Part shown: positions 9,786 to 19,000 of the stretch, one piece after another
Layout of the letters: the number at the start of each line of letters is the position of its first letter
Position numbering within the stretch: position 1 is the first letter of the stretch
Source of the DNA: Spirosoma pollinicola
GTDB taxonomy: Bacteria > Bacteroidota > Bacteroidia > Cytophagales > Spirosomataceae
Length of the DNA: 64,000 nucleotides
Direction of reading: 5' to 3'
NCBI RefSeq assembly: GCF_002831565.1
Contig: NZ_CP025096.1
Span: forward strand, 3,821,027 to 3,885,026
The notes under the pieces: generated by a model
Database searches by the model: none
Seen by the model: only the letters and a program-made list of their open reading frames with translations
What the model was told of the DNA's origin: nothing
Translations under genes and position numbers: made by a program

Positions 9786-9831
9786 TTTTTGTCATCCCGG
9801 CGGCCCGGTCCTGACGTCGGGGTGACAAAAA
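9786..9831. repeat. GTCATCCCG-type REP hairpin
   Basis: 17-nt arms at 9786-9802 and 9815-9831, fully paired with two G-U pairs, starting TTTTTGTCATCCCGGCG. It has the same head sequence as the palindrome that flanks the IS110 element at 32557 and 33948, so the two appear to be members of one REP family. It lies between the cysM stop and the upstream region of pyrD. Confidence 0.75.
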
Positions 9832-9856
9832 TCCAATCTAAGCCGTCGACACTATA

Positions 9857-10729
9857 CTAACCGAACAATTCGGATGAAAGATAGCGGTCGCCCCGGTCGC
9901 AAATAATACAAACGATAACACCGGATTCCAGCTCCTGCGCCAGCTTGATGGCGGTATGAACAGACCCGCCACTGCTCATACCCGCAAAGACACCTTCAAC
10001 TCTGGCCAGTTTACGCGTCATAAGGGTTGCTTCCTCCGCCGATACTTCCATGACGCGATCTACGCGACTAGGGTCAAAAATCTTGGGCAGGTATTCAACA
10101 GGCCATTTTCGAATACCCGGAATCGAGGAGCCATCGGTAGGCTGACAGCCAACGATCTGTATAGCCGGATTTTGTTCTTTCAGATAGCGCGACGTGCCCA
10201 TAATTGTGCCCGTGGTTCCCATTGACGAGACAAAGTGGGTAATTTTTTCGTTGGTATCCCGCCAGATTTCGGGGCCGGTAGTCCGGTAATGCGCGAGGTA
10301 ATTATCAGGATTGGCAAACTGATTAAGCATCAAAAAGCCGCCTTTCTGTACCTGTTCATCGGCGTAGTCGCGGGCGCTTTCGATGGTTTCGGTCAGCGTT
10401 ACTTTAGCGCCGAACGCTTCCATAGTCAGGACCCGCTCGCGGGTGGAGTTTTCGGGCATGACCAACTCAATGGGAATATCGTAAAGCCGTGCAATCATAG
10501 CCAGAGCAATACCCGTGTTGCCACTTGTGGCTTCAACGAGGGTCATGCCCGGCTTAAGTTCACCACGAGACAGAGCACCCTGAATCATGCTGACGGCGGC
10601 ACGGTCTTTTACACTTCCGCCAGGATTATTGCCTTCGAGTTTACCGTAGAGGGTAACGTTGGGATTTGGATTTAGACGGTTCAACTCAACCAATGGGGTA
10701 TTGCCGACTAAATCGAGCAGGGTTGCCAT
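9857..10729 (-). CDS. cysM: Cysteine synthase B (O-acetylserine sulfhydrylase)
   Basis: 290-residue PLP enzyme that makes cysteine from O-acetylserine and sulfide (or thiosulfate). The PLP lysine is Lys41 in NNPGGSVKDRAA. The asparagine loop TSGNTGIALAM and the phosphate-binding glycine loop SSMGTTGTIMGTSRYL are intact, as is the late substrate motif FAGMSSGG. Length and the short C-terminus fit the CysM rather than the longer CysK group. It is not in a sulfur operon here. The upstream 287 bp hold AT-rich DNA shared with the divergent LytTR gene, so regulation may be shared, but no operator is evident. Confidence 0.92.
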   Translation of the reverse strand: MATLLDLVGNTPLVELNRLNPNPNVTLYGKLEGNNPGGSVKDRAAVSMIQGALSRGELKPGMTLVEATSGNTGIALAMIARLYDIPIELVMPENSTRERVLTMEAFGAKVTLTETIESARDYADEQVQKGGFLMLNQFANPDNYLAHYRTTGPEIWRDTNEKITHFVSSMGTTGTIMGTSRYLKEQNPAIQIVGCQPTDGSSIPGIRKWPVEYLPKIFDPSRVDRVMEVSAEEATLMTRKLARVEGVFAGMSSGGSVHTAIKLAQELESGVIVCIICDRGDRYLSSELFG

Positions 10730-11016
10730 GCTGATTAATAAGAGAATTATCGTTTAGCTCTCAAGCAGAAAGACGGTCAATAAGTTCGCGATTGGACTTG
10801 TTTTCGCAGGAATGAGACAGATAGAAATAAGTCAATTTAGTAGCCTCTTCTGTTCTTATTCAGGCATTTTGGCAACTATAAAATAAATTTTTTTATTAGC
10901 TAAAGGCTTGATAATTAAAATTTTGTAATTTGCTTTTGCTGGAATGACAGAAAAATAGCGCTCTAAGGGCTTCTTCCTGTCTTTCAGTTATTCACACCTT
11001 TTAATCACGCAAGTTC

Positions 11017-11457
11017 ATGAGAGGAACTATTGTTACTCAGCCTCTGTCCAAGGGGCATGTTGAAAAACTGGCCCGTCAGTTGGCTATGTCAGACCTCACA
11101 CTTCCATTTTGGGGTTGCCGAAAAAAAATGCCCATGCACCGTATCGTACGTTTGGAAGGTGAAGGAAATTATACACTGTTTCACTTTGCCGATGGTAGCC
11201 AGTTAATTGTATCACTGACACTGAAAAAAATGGAGAGTCGGCTATCTTCCAAAGTGTTTGTTCGCCCTCACAAAAAAAACATCATTAACCTTCTGTATTT
11301 AGATGGTATTCACCCCGACCAGCAGCAATTGAGCGTGAGTCTCATTAATGGCGACCGTATAGAGGTTTCGCGTCGGAAAGCGAGTCGGTTTATAAAACAG
11401 GTGAAGGGATTTCAGGAAGATCTTTTAACGCTGGACACGCTGGAGCCAATGGCATAA
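11017..11457 (+). CDS. Stand-alone LytTR-domain DNA-binding protein
   Basis: 146-residue cytoplasmic protein. Residues about 40-140 form a LytTR DNA-binding domain (HRIVRLEGEGNYTLFHFADG; RLSSKVFVRPHKKNIINL; INGDRIEVSRRKASRFIKQV). The first 40 residues are too short for a receiver domain, so this is an orphan LytTR protein rather than a full response regulator. Such proteins bind paired direct repeats upstream of targets and usually act as regulators. No kinase partner is adjacent. The region upstream of it and of divergent cysM is AT-rich and could be its own target, which is speculation. The gene ends at the edge of a 72-bp perfect palindrome. Confidence 0.82.
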   Translation: MRGTIVTQPLSKGHVEKLARQLAMSDLTLPFWGCRKKMPMHRIVRLEGEGNYTLFHFADGSQLIVSLTLKKMESRLSSKVFVRPHKKNIINLLYLDGIHPDQQQLSVSLINGDRIEVSRRKASRFIKQVKGFQEDLLTLDTLEPMA

Positions 11458-11459
11458 TT

Positions 11460-11531
11460 CGTAATTATCTTTCATTAAAAAAGGCGTTTCTCCATATGGA
11501 GAAACGCCTTTTTTAATGAAAGATAATTACG
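11460..11531. terminator. 72-bp perfect zero-loop palindrome, bidirectional terminator
   Basis: Arms 11460-11495 and 11496-11531 are exact reverse complements with no spacer. The core is AAAAAAGGCGTTTCTCC with its complement, which yields A- and T-tracts beside a GC stem on both strands. It fills the gap between the LytTR stop (11457) and the acyl-CoA ligase stop (11534), so it can end both transcripts. The outer AT arms are longer than termination needs. Confidence 0.85.
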
Positions 11532-11533
11532 CG

Positions 11534-13237
11534 TTACTTTTTCAGTTTTGCCAGTTCTTCATCCCGTAATGGTTTACGAAGAATTTTGCCAACATTAGAC
11601 TTCGGTAACTCGGTACGAAATTCAATAATACGCGGCACTTTATAGGGCGTCAGATTCTCGCGGCAAAATGCCTTGATGGTATCCTCGGTGAGCGCAGGAT
11701 CTTTTTTTACGACAAAGATTTTTACGACCTCCGTTGACTTCTCATCGGGAATGCCAATACAGGCGACTTCCATAACGCCCGGGCACTGCGCCACTACATC
11801 CTCAATCTCATTGGGGTAGACGTTAAAACCAGACACCAGGATCATGTCTTTTTTACGGTCAACGATTTTGAAGAAACCGTCTTCGTTCATGACACCAACA
11901 TCGCCGGTTTTGAACCAGTCGCCCATCATTGACTGAGCCGTTTCTTCAGGCCGTTTATAATAACCACTGAATACCTGTGGGCCACGGGCTACAATTTCGC
12001 CCGCTTCGCCAAGGGGGGCATCGCTGCCATCTTCACGAATGATTTTCATATCGGTACTGGGCCATGGGATACCAATTGAGCCAACCCGTACACCGCCATC
12101 AATCGGGTTAGAGCAAAGCACCGGTGATGTTTCGGTGAGACCGTAGCCCTCGCAGGGGGTGTTGCCGGTGAGTTTGGCCCAGCGTTCCGCCACTGCTGTT
12201 TGCAGTGCCATTCCCCCCGCCGAGGTAACTCTGAGGTGGCTAAAGTCCACCTCGCCAATGCGGGGGTGATTCAGCAGGCCGTTATAAAGGGTATTTACCC
12301 CCGTGAAGGCCGTGATTTTATACTTTTTCAGGTCGTCGATAAAGGCGTTCAGGTCGCGGGGGTTCGTGATCAGCAAGTTCATGGCACCACTTTTCAGGGC
12401 GGCCAATGCGTTGGTCGTTAAGGCGTATACGTGATAAAGCGGTAAAGCGGCCACGATTGTGCCTTCACCATTGGGTATATTGCCGGGTTTCATCCAGACA
12501 TCCTGCCCTTCTACGTTGGCTATAATGTTTCGGTGGGTAAGCACTGCCCCCTTCGAAACGCCTGTTGTGCCTCCCGTATATTGCACAAAAGCCATATCCG
12601 TATTATTGATCGTTACGGGCTTAAATGGCTGGCTGCTCCCCCGGCTCAACGCATCGTTGAACGAGATAGCATCGGGCAGATTGTAGGCAGGAACTAACTT
12701 CTTGACATATTTGACAACAGCATTGACAAGCTGCTTCTTAGGAAAACCGAGCAGGTCGCCAAGCTGCGTAACGACAACATGCTGTATGTCTGTCCGATCC
12801 AGAATCTTTTCCAGATTGCTGGCGAAATTGCTGAGAATGATAACGGCTTTTGCCCCGGAGTCTTTAAACTGATGCTGCATTTCACGGGGTGTATACAGCG
12901 GGTTCGTATTGACCACTGCTAATCCGGCCCGGAGTGCCCCAAACATTGCCACGGGATATTGCAGGCAATTGGGCATCTGAATGGCGATGCGGTCATCCTT
13001 CTGAAGTTTCAGCTCATTTTGCAGGAAAGAGGCAAACTGTTCCGACAGTTTATTCAACTCCCCAAAGGTGATCTGTTTTCCCATGCAGGCATAGGCGGGC
13101 CGATCCGTAAACCGCCGACACCCTTCTTCCAGCAAAGCGGCCAGCGATGTATAGGCATCTGGATTTATCTCATTGGGTACTCCTTTGGGGTAGAAGCGAC
13201 GCCAGGGATATGGATTTATTGTTGATTTTGTGTTCAT
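11534..13237 (-). CDS. fadD: Long-chain fatty acid--CoA ligase
   Basis: 567-residue adenylate-forming enzyme that activates long-chain fatty acids to acyl-CoA at the inner face of the membrane. The frame is open to a TTG at 13258, but the ATG at 13237 (MNTKSTINPYPWRRFYPKG) is the better start. Motifs are the P-loop-like YTGGTTGVSKGAVLTH, GYGLTETSPVL, the FACS signature around WFKTGDVGVMNEDGFFKIVDR with RKKDMILVSGFNVYP, and the C-terminal catalytic lysine in PKSNVGKILRKPLRDEEL. All core residues are intact. No other beta-oxidation genes are adjacent. Confidence 0.93.
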   Translation of the reverse strand: MNTKSTINPYPWRRFYPKGVPNEINPDAYTSLAALLEEGCRRFTDRPAYACMGKQITFGELNKLSEQFASFLQNELKLQKDDRIAIQMPNCLQYPVAMFGALRAGLAVVNTNPLYTPREMQHQFKDSGAKAVIILSNFASNLEKILDRTDIQHVVVTQLGDLLGFPKKQLVNAVVKYVKKLVPAYNLPDAISFNDALSRGSSQPFKPVTINNTDMAFVQYTGGTTGVSKGAVLTHRNIIANVEGQDVWMKPGNIPNGEGTIVAALPLYHVYALTTNALAALKSGAMNLLITNPRDLNAFIDDLKKYKITAFTGVNTLYNGLLNHPRIGEVDFSHLRVTSAGGMALQTAVAERWAKLTGNTPCEGYGLTETSPVLCSNPIDGGVRVGSIGIPWPSTDMKIIREDGSDAPLGEAGEIVARGPQVFSGYYKRPEETAQSMMGDWFKTGDVGVMNEDGFFKIVDRKKDMILVSGFNVYPNEIEDVVAQCPGVMEVACIGIPDEKSTEVVKIFVVKKDPALTEDTIKAFCRENLTPYKVPRIIEFRTELPKSNVGKILRKPLRDEELAKLKK

Positions 13238-13398
13238 GCAGTGTGTAGGTTTGGACAAGTCAATGAATGCGTTTGCAGGCCTCAGGTTCTTGATAGCTCA
13301 CTGATATACTGCTATCACAACGCACGAAATCATTGATGCGTACAACAAAACTAAGGAAATTGTTCAATTCTTTATGGGTATGTGAAAAACGTTTCCGG

Positions 13399-13456
13399 AA
13401 TGGGTTATACGAAAATGCCGGGGCTTTTAAGTCCCGGCATTTTCGTATAACCCATT
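13399..13456. repeat. 58-bp hairpin with 24-bp perfect arms
   Basis: Arms 13399-13422 and 13433-13456 are perfect complements around a 10-nt loop; the GC core is GCCGGG/CCCGGC. There is no T-run and no adjacent gene end, so it looks like a repetitive extragenic palindrome rather than a terminator. Confidence 0.8.
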
Positions 13457-13782
13457 GATACAGCTATTGGGCCGTTTATACCGAAGTGGTCATCGTCCTG
13501 CAACGTTACATCAACGTTTTACGTCATTAATCTGACGCTTAACCAGCGTTTAAGTTAAGAAAAGGGTGCAGAAACGCCGGGCCTTTGATGAGTTCGGCGT
13601 TTTTTGGTTTGTGCACTATATGCAAGGTAAGTAATGATTTTGGAAAATGTATTTGTCGGAGCATCAATAGAAAAGATTTTGTAACCTGTATTGACTTTAT
13701 CACGGCAATGAACATTTCGTGAGTCCTACTTATCATTCAAACGTGTTTATAGCTGTAACGAATAGTCGAATTGACTTAAGTT

Positions 13783-13826
13783 ACCAGTAACAAAAAAGCC
13801 TCGGTAGAGGCTTTTTTGTTACTGGT
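13783..13826. terminator. Terminator downstream of the small protein gene
   Basis: 20-bp perfect arms (13783-13802 and 13807-13826) around GGTA; on the minus strand an AGCC/GGCT stem is followed by a T-run. It lies 30 nt beyond the stop of the small minus-strand gene. Confidence 0.75.
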
Positions 13827-13856
13827 GTAGCGTATGGTAGGTGTGCATATTGGTTT

Positions 13857-14123
13857 TCACTGCCTGGGTGGCAGGGGTTGTGGATTAAGCGAAGCGGCAA
13901 CCCCTGCGCCAATACGTCCACCGGCATAGGCCGCAATAGACTTAGCGACTGTGCCTTTACCAAAAATTACGGCGGCCCCCAGCCCAGCGGCCAGTGTAAG
14001 GCCAGCCGTCAAAAAACGATCTTGTCTACGATCGGGTGCGGGATCGCCCAACCCTGGACCTTTGGTCCACCACCAGGATGGAAGTGCCGAGATGGCGACG
14101 AAAATAGGAAGTATCCGGTTCAT
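13857..14123 (-). CDS. Small hypothetical protein with glycine/alanine-rich helix
   Basis: 88 residues. An N-terminal hydrophobic segment (NRILPIFVAISALPSWWW) is followed by a polar stretch, a second hydrophobic Gly/Ala-rich segment (FLTAGLTLAAGLGAAVIFG) and the tail AASLNPQPLPPRQ. An NPQPLPP-type tail recurs, as far as I recall, in assorted small bacterial proteins of unknown role. The terminator just downstream supports a transcribed minus-strand gene. Overlapping frames on the plus strand lack such support. Probably membrane-associated; function unknown. Confidence 0.45.
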   Translation of the reverse strand: MNRILPIFVAISALPSWWWTKGPGLGDPAPDRRQDRFLTAGLTLAAGLGAAVIFGKGTVAKSIAAYAGGRIGAGVAASLNPQPLPPRQ

Positions 14124-14484
14124 TAGTTTGTCTGTTAAAGTCAGGAATCAAAATGTTAGTCGCTATCCTTGGCATCAGCGCAAACATGGATTCACTGCAA
14201 AGGTGATTTTCGTTGGGGGAAACGTATTTTTTTATAAGGTCTCATAAAAGAAAAAAAGATAATCAGTTGACTTTTAGACTAGTGGATCTAATCCTGATTA
14301 GCTTTTTTCCATGATTTAGTAAGCGATAGCCATTCATCTATTACCGGGTCAGCTAGTCATTGTAGCATTGTACTTTTGTCGTCAAACAGGCGGCTAACGG
14401 TTTGGGTTATCGATTTCGCTGTGCCAACTCAGGAAATATGACAAAATTTGCGCCGGGTTTAAGTAAAGAAGAAACCGCACACGC
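14124..14484. other. Intergenic region with a repeated hairpin
   Basis: Holds copy A of a dispersed hairpin (14251-14308) and otherwise AT-rich DNA between two divergent genes. No further gene is supported. Confidence 0.5.
14251..14308. repeat. Dispersed hairpin repeat, copy A
   Basis: Ends in AATCCTGATTAGCTTTTT and begins with a near-complementary A-rich arm containing TAATCAGTTGA. The same order of sequences recurs at 39403-39458 beside tRNA-Arg. The arms pair except near the GAT/GCT position. In this copy no gene ends nearby, which argues for a mobile or REP-type repeat. Confidence 0.7.
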
Positions 14485-15555
14485 ATGGGAGAACTAAATT
14501 CGGCTGCTATAGGCACAAAGCCCCACTTTGCCATTCTTGATGGATTACGTGGGGTGGCAGCTCTGGCCATCGTGCTCTTTCATTTCATGGAGTGGGTGTA
14601 TACTGATCCCAGTGGGAATTTCATCGCCCACGGCTTTTTGGCCGTCGATTTTTTCTTTTGCTTATCGGGCTTTGTTATCGGCTATGCGTATGACGACCGA
14701 ATCCGTCAATTGGGACTTGCATCGTTTTTTAGACTACGATTGATCCGATTGCATCCTTTAGTAATCTTAGGATCGGTAATAGGTTTGTTGGGGTTTCTAT
14801 TTGATCCCTTTGCGGCCCAGCCCGAATTATCGGCAAGGGCAAATCTGTTGCTGACCTTTGTTTGCTCAATATGCCTCATCCCGCTACCCATCATGAAAGA
14901 GCGGGCCTTCAACCTTTTCAGCTTGAATGCGCCAGCGTGGTCATTATTCTGGGAATACATGGCCAACATCATCTATGCCTTTGTCTTATACAGGATCAGC
15001 CGTCGGTATCTATCCTTGCTGGTCGTGCTAGCGGCAGCTGTACTCTGTTGGATTAGCTATCGGACAGGTAATTTGTTGGGCGGTTGGGCCGGGTCTAACT
15101 TCTGGGATGGTGGTGCCCGGATAGCCTACTCATTTCTGGCCGGTTTATTCATTTATCGGGCCAACTGGATAGTAACCAGTCGCCTTGGCTTCATAGGTAT
15201 GACCGGGTTGCTCATACTGGCTTTCCTCATGCCTTTTACCTCGTGGAATTGGTTAACCGAGCCAATTATTGTGCTAGTTTATTTTCCAGTCCTGATTGTG
15301 GCTGGAGCAGGGGCTACCCTATCGTCTGAACTCAAAAAATTGTGCGTGTTTCTGGGCTGACTTTCCTATCCGCTTTATATGACTCACTACGGGGTTATGT
15401 GGATATTCGGCAGCTATCTAGCTAGTCATAAACCGGATACTCTGCATCTGTCATTGATTATAGGTACCGGGATGATTTTTCTTAGTGCGTTCGCCTATCT
15501 GGTGTTGGTCGTATATGACGAACCTATTCGACGTTATTTAGGCAGGCTAGGTTAA
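14485..15555 (+). pseudogene. Acyltransferase-3 family protein interrupted by an in-frame TGA
   Basis: The first part (14485-15360, 291 codons) is a polytopic OafA/YrhL-type acyltransferase: the family opening HFAILDGLRGVAALAIVLFHF with the catalytic-type His, then DFFFCLSGFVIGYAY and about eight membrane helices. It ends at TGA (15358-15360) right after KLCVFLG. The same frame continues without a break as LSYPLYMTHYGVMWIFGSYL to a TAA at 15553-15555, which is exactly the conserved family sequence FLGxxSYPLYxTHY expected there. So a single codon, perhaps CGA or GGA, has become TGA. Either the gene is decaying, or the base is a sequencing error, or the stop is read through. Members transfer acyl groups to surface sugars. 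Confidence 0.85.
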
Positions 15556-16056
15556 ATTGATAGTGTAAGCAGCCACTGAGCCAGGTTTTCCCTTCGACGA
15601 AGGAAGGGGCCGCGTAAATTCCACATGTTTTGTAAGCTGTGCCACCGGTCCTGTTAAATGACAAACCTGCTTTTGGTCTTTCCTGCTCATTGAGAAGGTG
15701 GGTGAATGATACAACCAGTAAAGGCACTTCATACTCCGCCTGTTAGTTCCGGATTGGCGTCCGCTTCCTGCACGAGCCAGCCTTGTTTCATTTTGTGTGT
15801 TCTGAGGCTTCTTTACTTATCCGGTTAGACCGCGAGAATACATTTATGTAGAAACAATCGACCCTTATTTGCTTGCTGTTACTAAGTATTTATTCCTTGA
15901 GTAAAGGAATAGTTATGAGGTTAATGTACGTCAGGCAACTTTAAAAAGCTAGAAAATATGCATCTTTTTAAAAAATTTTATTTTGTAATGTCGTGTTAGA
16001 GAAAATTATTAATATTGTATTAAATTTCTTCTTTTCAAGCTCAATCAGACTATTAT
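15556..16056. other. Gene-free region before the SusC gene
   Basis: No supported gene. The last 150 bp are strongly AT-rich and should hold the SusC promoter, but I found no exact TAnnTTTG box. Two overlapping minus-strand frames of 60-67 codons have no protein-like features. Confidence 0.45.
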
Positions 16057-19000
16057 ATGGCAAAAGATTTACTAAGGCTTATTATCATGATGTTGATAGT
16101 AAGTACACCCGCATTGGCCCAGACAATCTCGGGTCGGGTTACGGCAAGTACTGATGGCCAGTCGTTACCTGGCGTATCAATTCTGGTGAAGGGAACCAGC
16201 TCGGGTACCATCACAGACACGGAGGGCAAATACACGATTGCCGCGGCCAAAAACAGAGTATTAGTCTTCTCATTCATTGGCTACAAGACCAAAGAGGTTG
16301 CTGTTGAAAACAGAGCTTCTTTAGACGTTGTGCTGGACGAAGACGCTTCCATGATCAACGAAGTTGTTGTTACAGCTTTTGGTATGACTCAGGAAAAACG
16401 GGCGTTGGGCTATGCCACCGCAATCGTTAACAACGAGTCGCTGATTAAAACGGCGTCGCCAAACTTTGCCACTGCCCTGTACGGAAAAGCGCCGGGTGTT
16501 ACGATCAATGCTACGCCGGGTGGTGCAACAAGTGGTGTAAGCATCAGCATCCGGGGGTTGGCTTCCATCACCGGTAATACCCAGCCATTGATCGTCATGG
16601 ATGGTATCCCCATTCGTAACGGCGAAGCCCGCAACACCGACTATTGGGGTGATCAGCGCATCCGGGGTAACGGTCTTCTGGACTTGAATCCTGCCGATAT
16701 TGAAAATATCTCTATCCTGAAAGGTGCTTCGGCAGCTGCGCTTTACGGTTCGGAAGCGGTGAATGGTGTTGTGCTGGTTACCACCAAAACCGGTAAAGGG
16801 AAAAAAGGATTAGGCGTAGATTTCAGCGCAAGCTATAGTGTTGATAAAATTGCTTACCTGCCGCGGTATCAAAACGTTAGAGGTCCCGGCTATTTTAAGA
16901 ACTATGCCGACGGCGGTCAGGATGCCAATGGCTTTATTTCCTATGATACGAATGGCGATGGCGTGGGCGACACCAGAGGTCTGCTCAATGCTACGGTTAA
17001 CTTCGGCCCAAAATTCGATGGACAGCCCGTTATGGCATTTGATGGCGTCGTTCGGCCTTATGTAGCCTCCGGTAACAGTTATGCGAACCTGTTCCAGAAT
17101 GCCCATACATCGAACATCAACCTGGCAATCTCTAAAGTAACGGATAATTCGACCATGCGTTTTTCATATACCCGGCAGGACAACGGAATGATCAGCTACG
17201 GCGCGAAAAACGAAAAGAATATCATGAACCTGAACGCTAGCTTTAGCGTCAACAAAAAGCTGCGTACGGATCTGATGGTCAACTATGTGAACCAGTATAC
17301 GCACAATCGTCCATTCAAAGTAGATCGCATGATCAACAACTTTACGGGGATGATGAACCGGTTCGAATCGGCCGATTGGTACTTCAACAAATACCAGACC
17401 AGCCAGGGCTATAAGTTCGTAACCGGTACCAACCAAAGTCTGACGCCTAACGAGAACATTATCCGCAATGGCTTCAAACCAGATATTGGTGACTATGTAT
17501 GGAGTACACGGGCCAATACCTACGACGAATATAGCAACCGTGTAATTGCCAGTGTCACCCAGCATTATGATATTCTGGACAACCTGAAGTTAAGAGGTCG
17601 GATCGCAACCGATCTTACCGCCGAACGGATTGAAGATAAGCAGCGCAGCTCTATTCCGCTCGCCTTTGGTTACTCCGGCTCTTTTGCCATGAATAATAAC
17701 CTGTACAGCAATGTTTATGGCGACTTGTTCCTGACCTATACCAAAAAAATAAATGAAGATATAACGGTTTTGGCATCGGGCGGCTATACGGCCAACAAAA
17801 TGCTGAACACCTATGTTAGCCGGTCGACCAATGGCGGGTTGAGCACCGAAAATTTCTTTGATGTTTCGGCCTCTGTAAACACCGCCGGTGGCTCAAACAC
17901 CCGCGACCGTTCCCTCCGCGATGCTTTTGTAGGAACGTTGAATTTCGATTACAAAAATTTCTTCTTCATCGAAGGAACAATCCGTAGAGACCGTACCTCT
18001 TTGCTGGCGCCGGGTAACAACGCATTCACTTATCCGTCGGTCAACTCAAGCCTAGTTTTCAGCGATCTGTTTAGACTCCCAGCCGTTATTAATTTCGCTA
18101 AACTGAGAGCATCCTGGGGAATTGTGGGTAACTACCCACCAATCTACAGTGCAAACAATGCGTATAATCAGGGAAGCCTGAGTGTACAGCAAAGCGGTGG
18201 TAGTTCGGTTCTGTACACAAACATCAGCAGCGACTACGGCAACGACAAAATCCGGCCTGAGCAGAAGCACGAATTTGAATTTGGTCTCGAAGCCAAGTTG
18301 TTCAAAGGTCGGGTGGGTGTAGATCTGTCGTATTATAACGCACAAATCGTTGACCAGATCCTGCCTCTAACTATTGCCGCCACATCGGGTGCTAAAACGA
18401 TTCTGGCCAACATCGGCACATTGAGAAACCAGGGCCTGGAACTTGCCCTGAACGTATCCCCAATCCGGAATACAGAACTGAACGGTTTGAACTGGGACTT
18501 GACCCTGAACCTGGCCAAAAACAGCAACAAAGTTGAAAAACTGACCAATAACTCGACTGAGTTGCTGCACGCTGATTATGATGGTAATGCGGCTCAGTTA
18601 CGGTCGGTAGTGGGTCAGCCAATGGGCGATATCTACGTTCATGGTATCCTGAAAAACGCCGATGGCCGGAATGTAGTTGGCCCGAATGGTATCTACCAAC
18701 TCGATGCCAACAACTGGATCAAGGCGGGTAATGCTATGCCGAAATTGACGGGTGGTTTGTTGAACAGCCTGAGCTATAAAGGCTTTACTCTGGATGTGGT
18801 CGTTGATTTCCGGTACGGTGGTTCCATTATGCCAACGGGCATTAACTGGTTGACATCGCGCGGTCTGACCGAAGAAAGCCTGACGGCAATGGATGCCGAA
18901 CATGGTGGTCTTAGCTACTACAATGACGCGAATGGTAAAGGTATTCCAACAACGGCTTCTGCCGGACCTGGCGGAGAAGTGGTCTACCACGATGGTATGT

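Larger units (their letters stand above)
13259..13856. other. Gene-free region with three hairpins
   Basis: No convincing coding region. It holds a 58-bp hairpin (13399-13456), a terminator-like stem followed by T-run (13572-13602, arms AAACGCCG/CGGCGTTT) with no gene before it on the plus strand, and the 13783-13826 terminator. The stretch may contain an unrecognised RNA gene, but nothing supports a specific call. Confidence 0.5.

Noticed and set aside
13539..13736. 65-codon minus-strand frame
   Set aside because: It spans a terminator-like hairpin, has no recognisable features and lacks any support from neighbours.
13878..14247. Two plus-strand frames of 82 and 98 codons over the small minus-strand gene
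   Set aside because: Composition is unlike protein, and the terminator supports the minus strand instead.
15524..15732. Overlapping minus-strand frames of 67 and 61 codons
   Set aside because: They overlap the end of the acyltransferase remnant and show no protein pattern.
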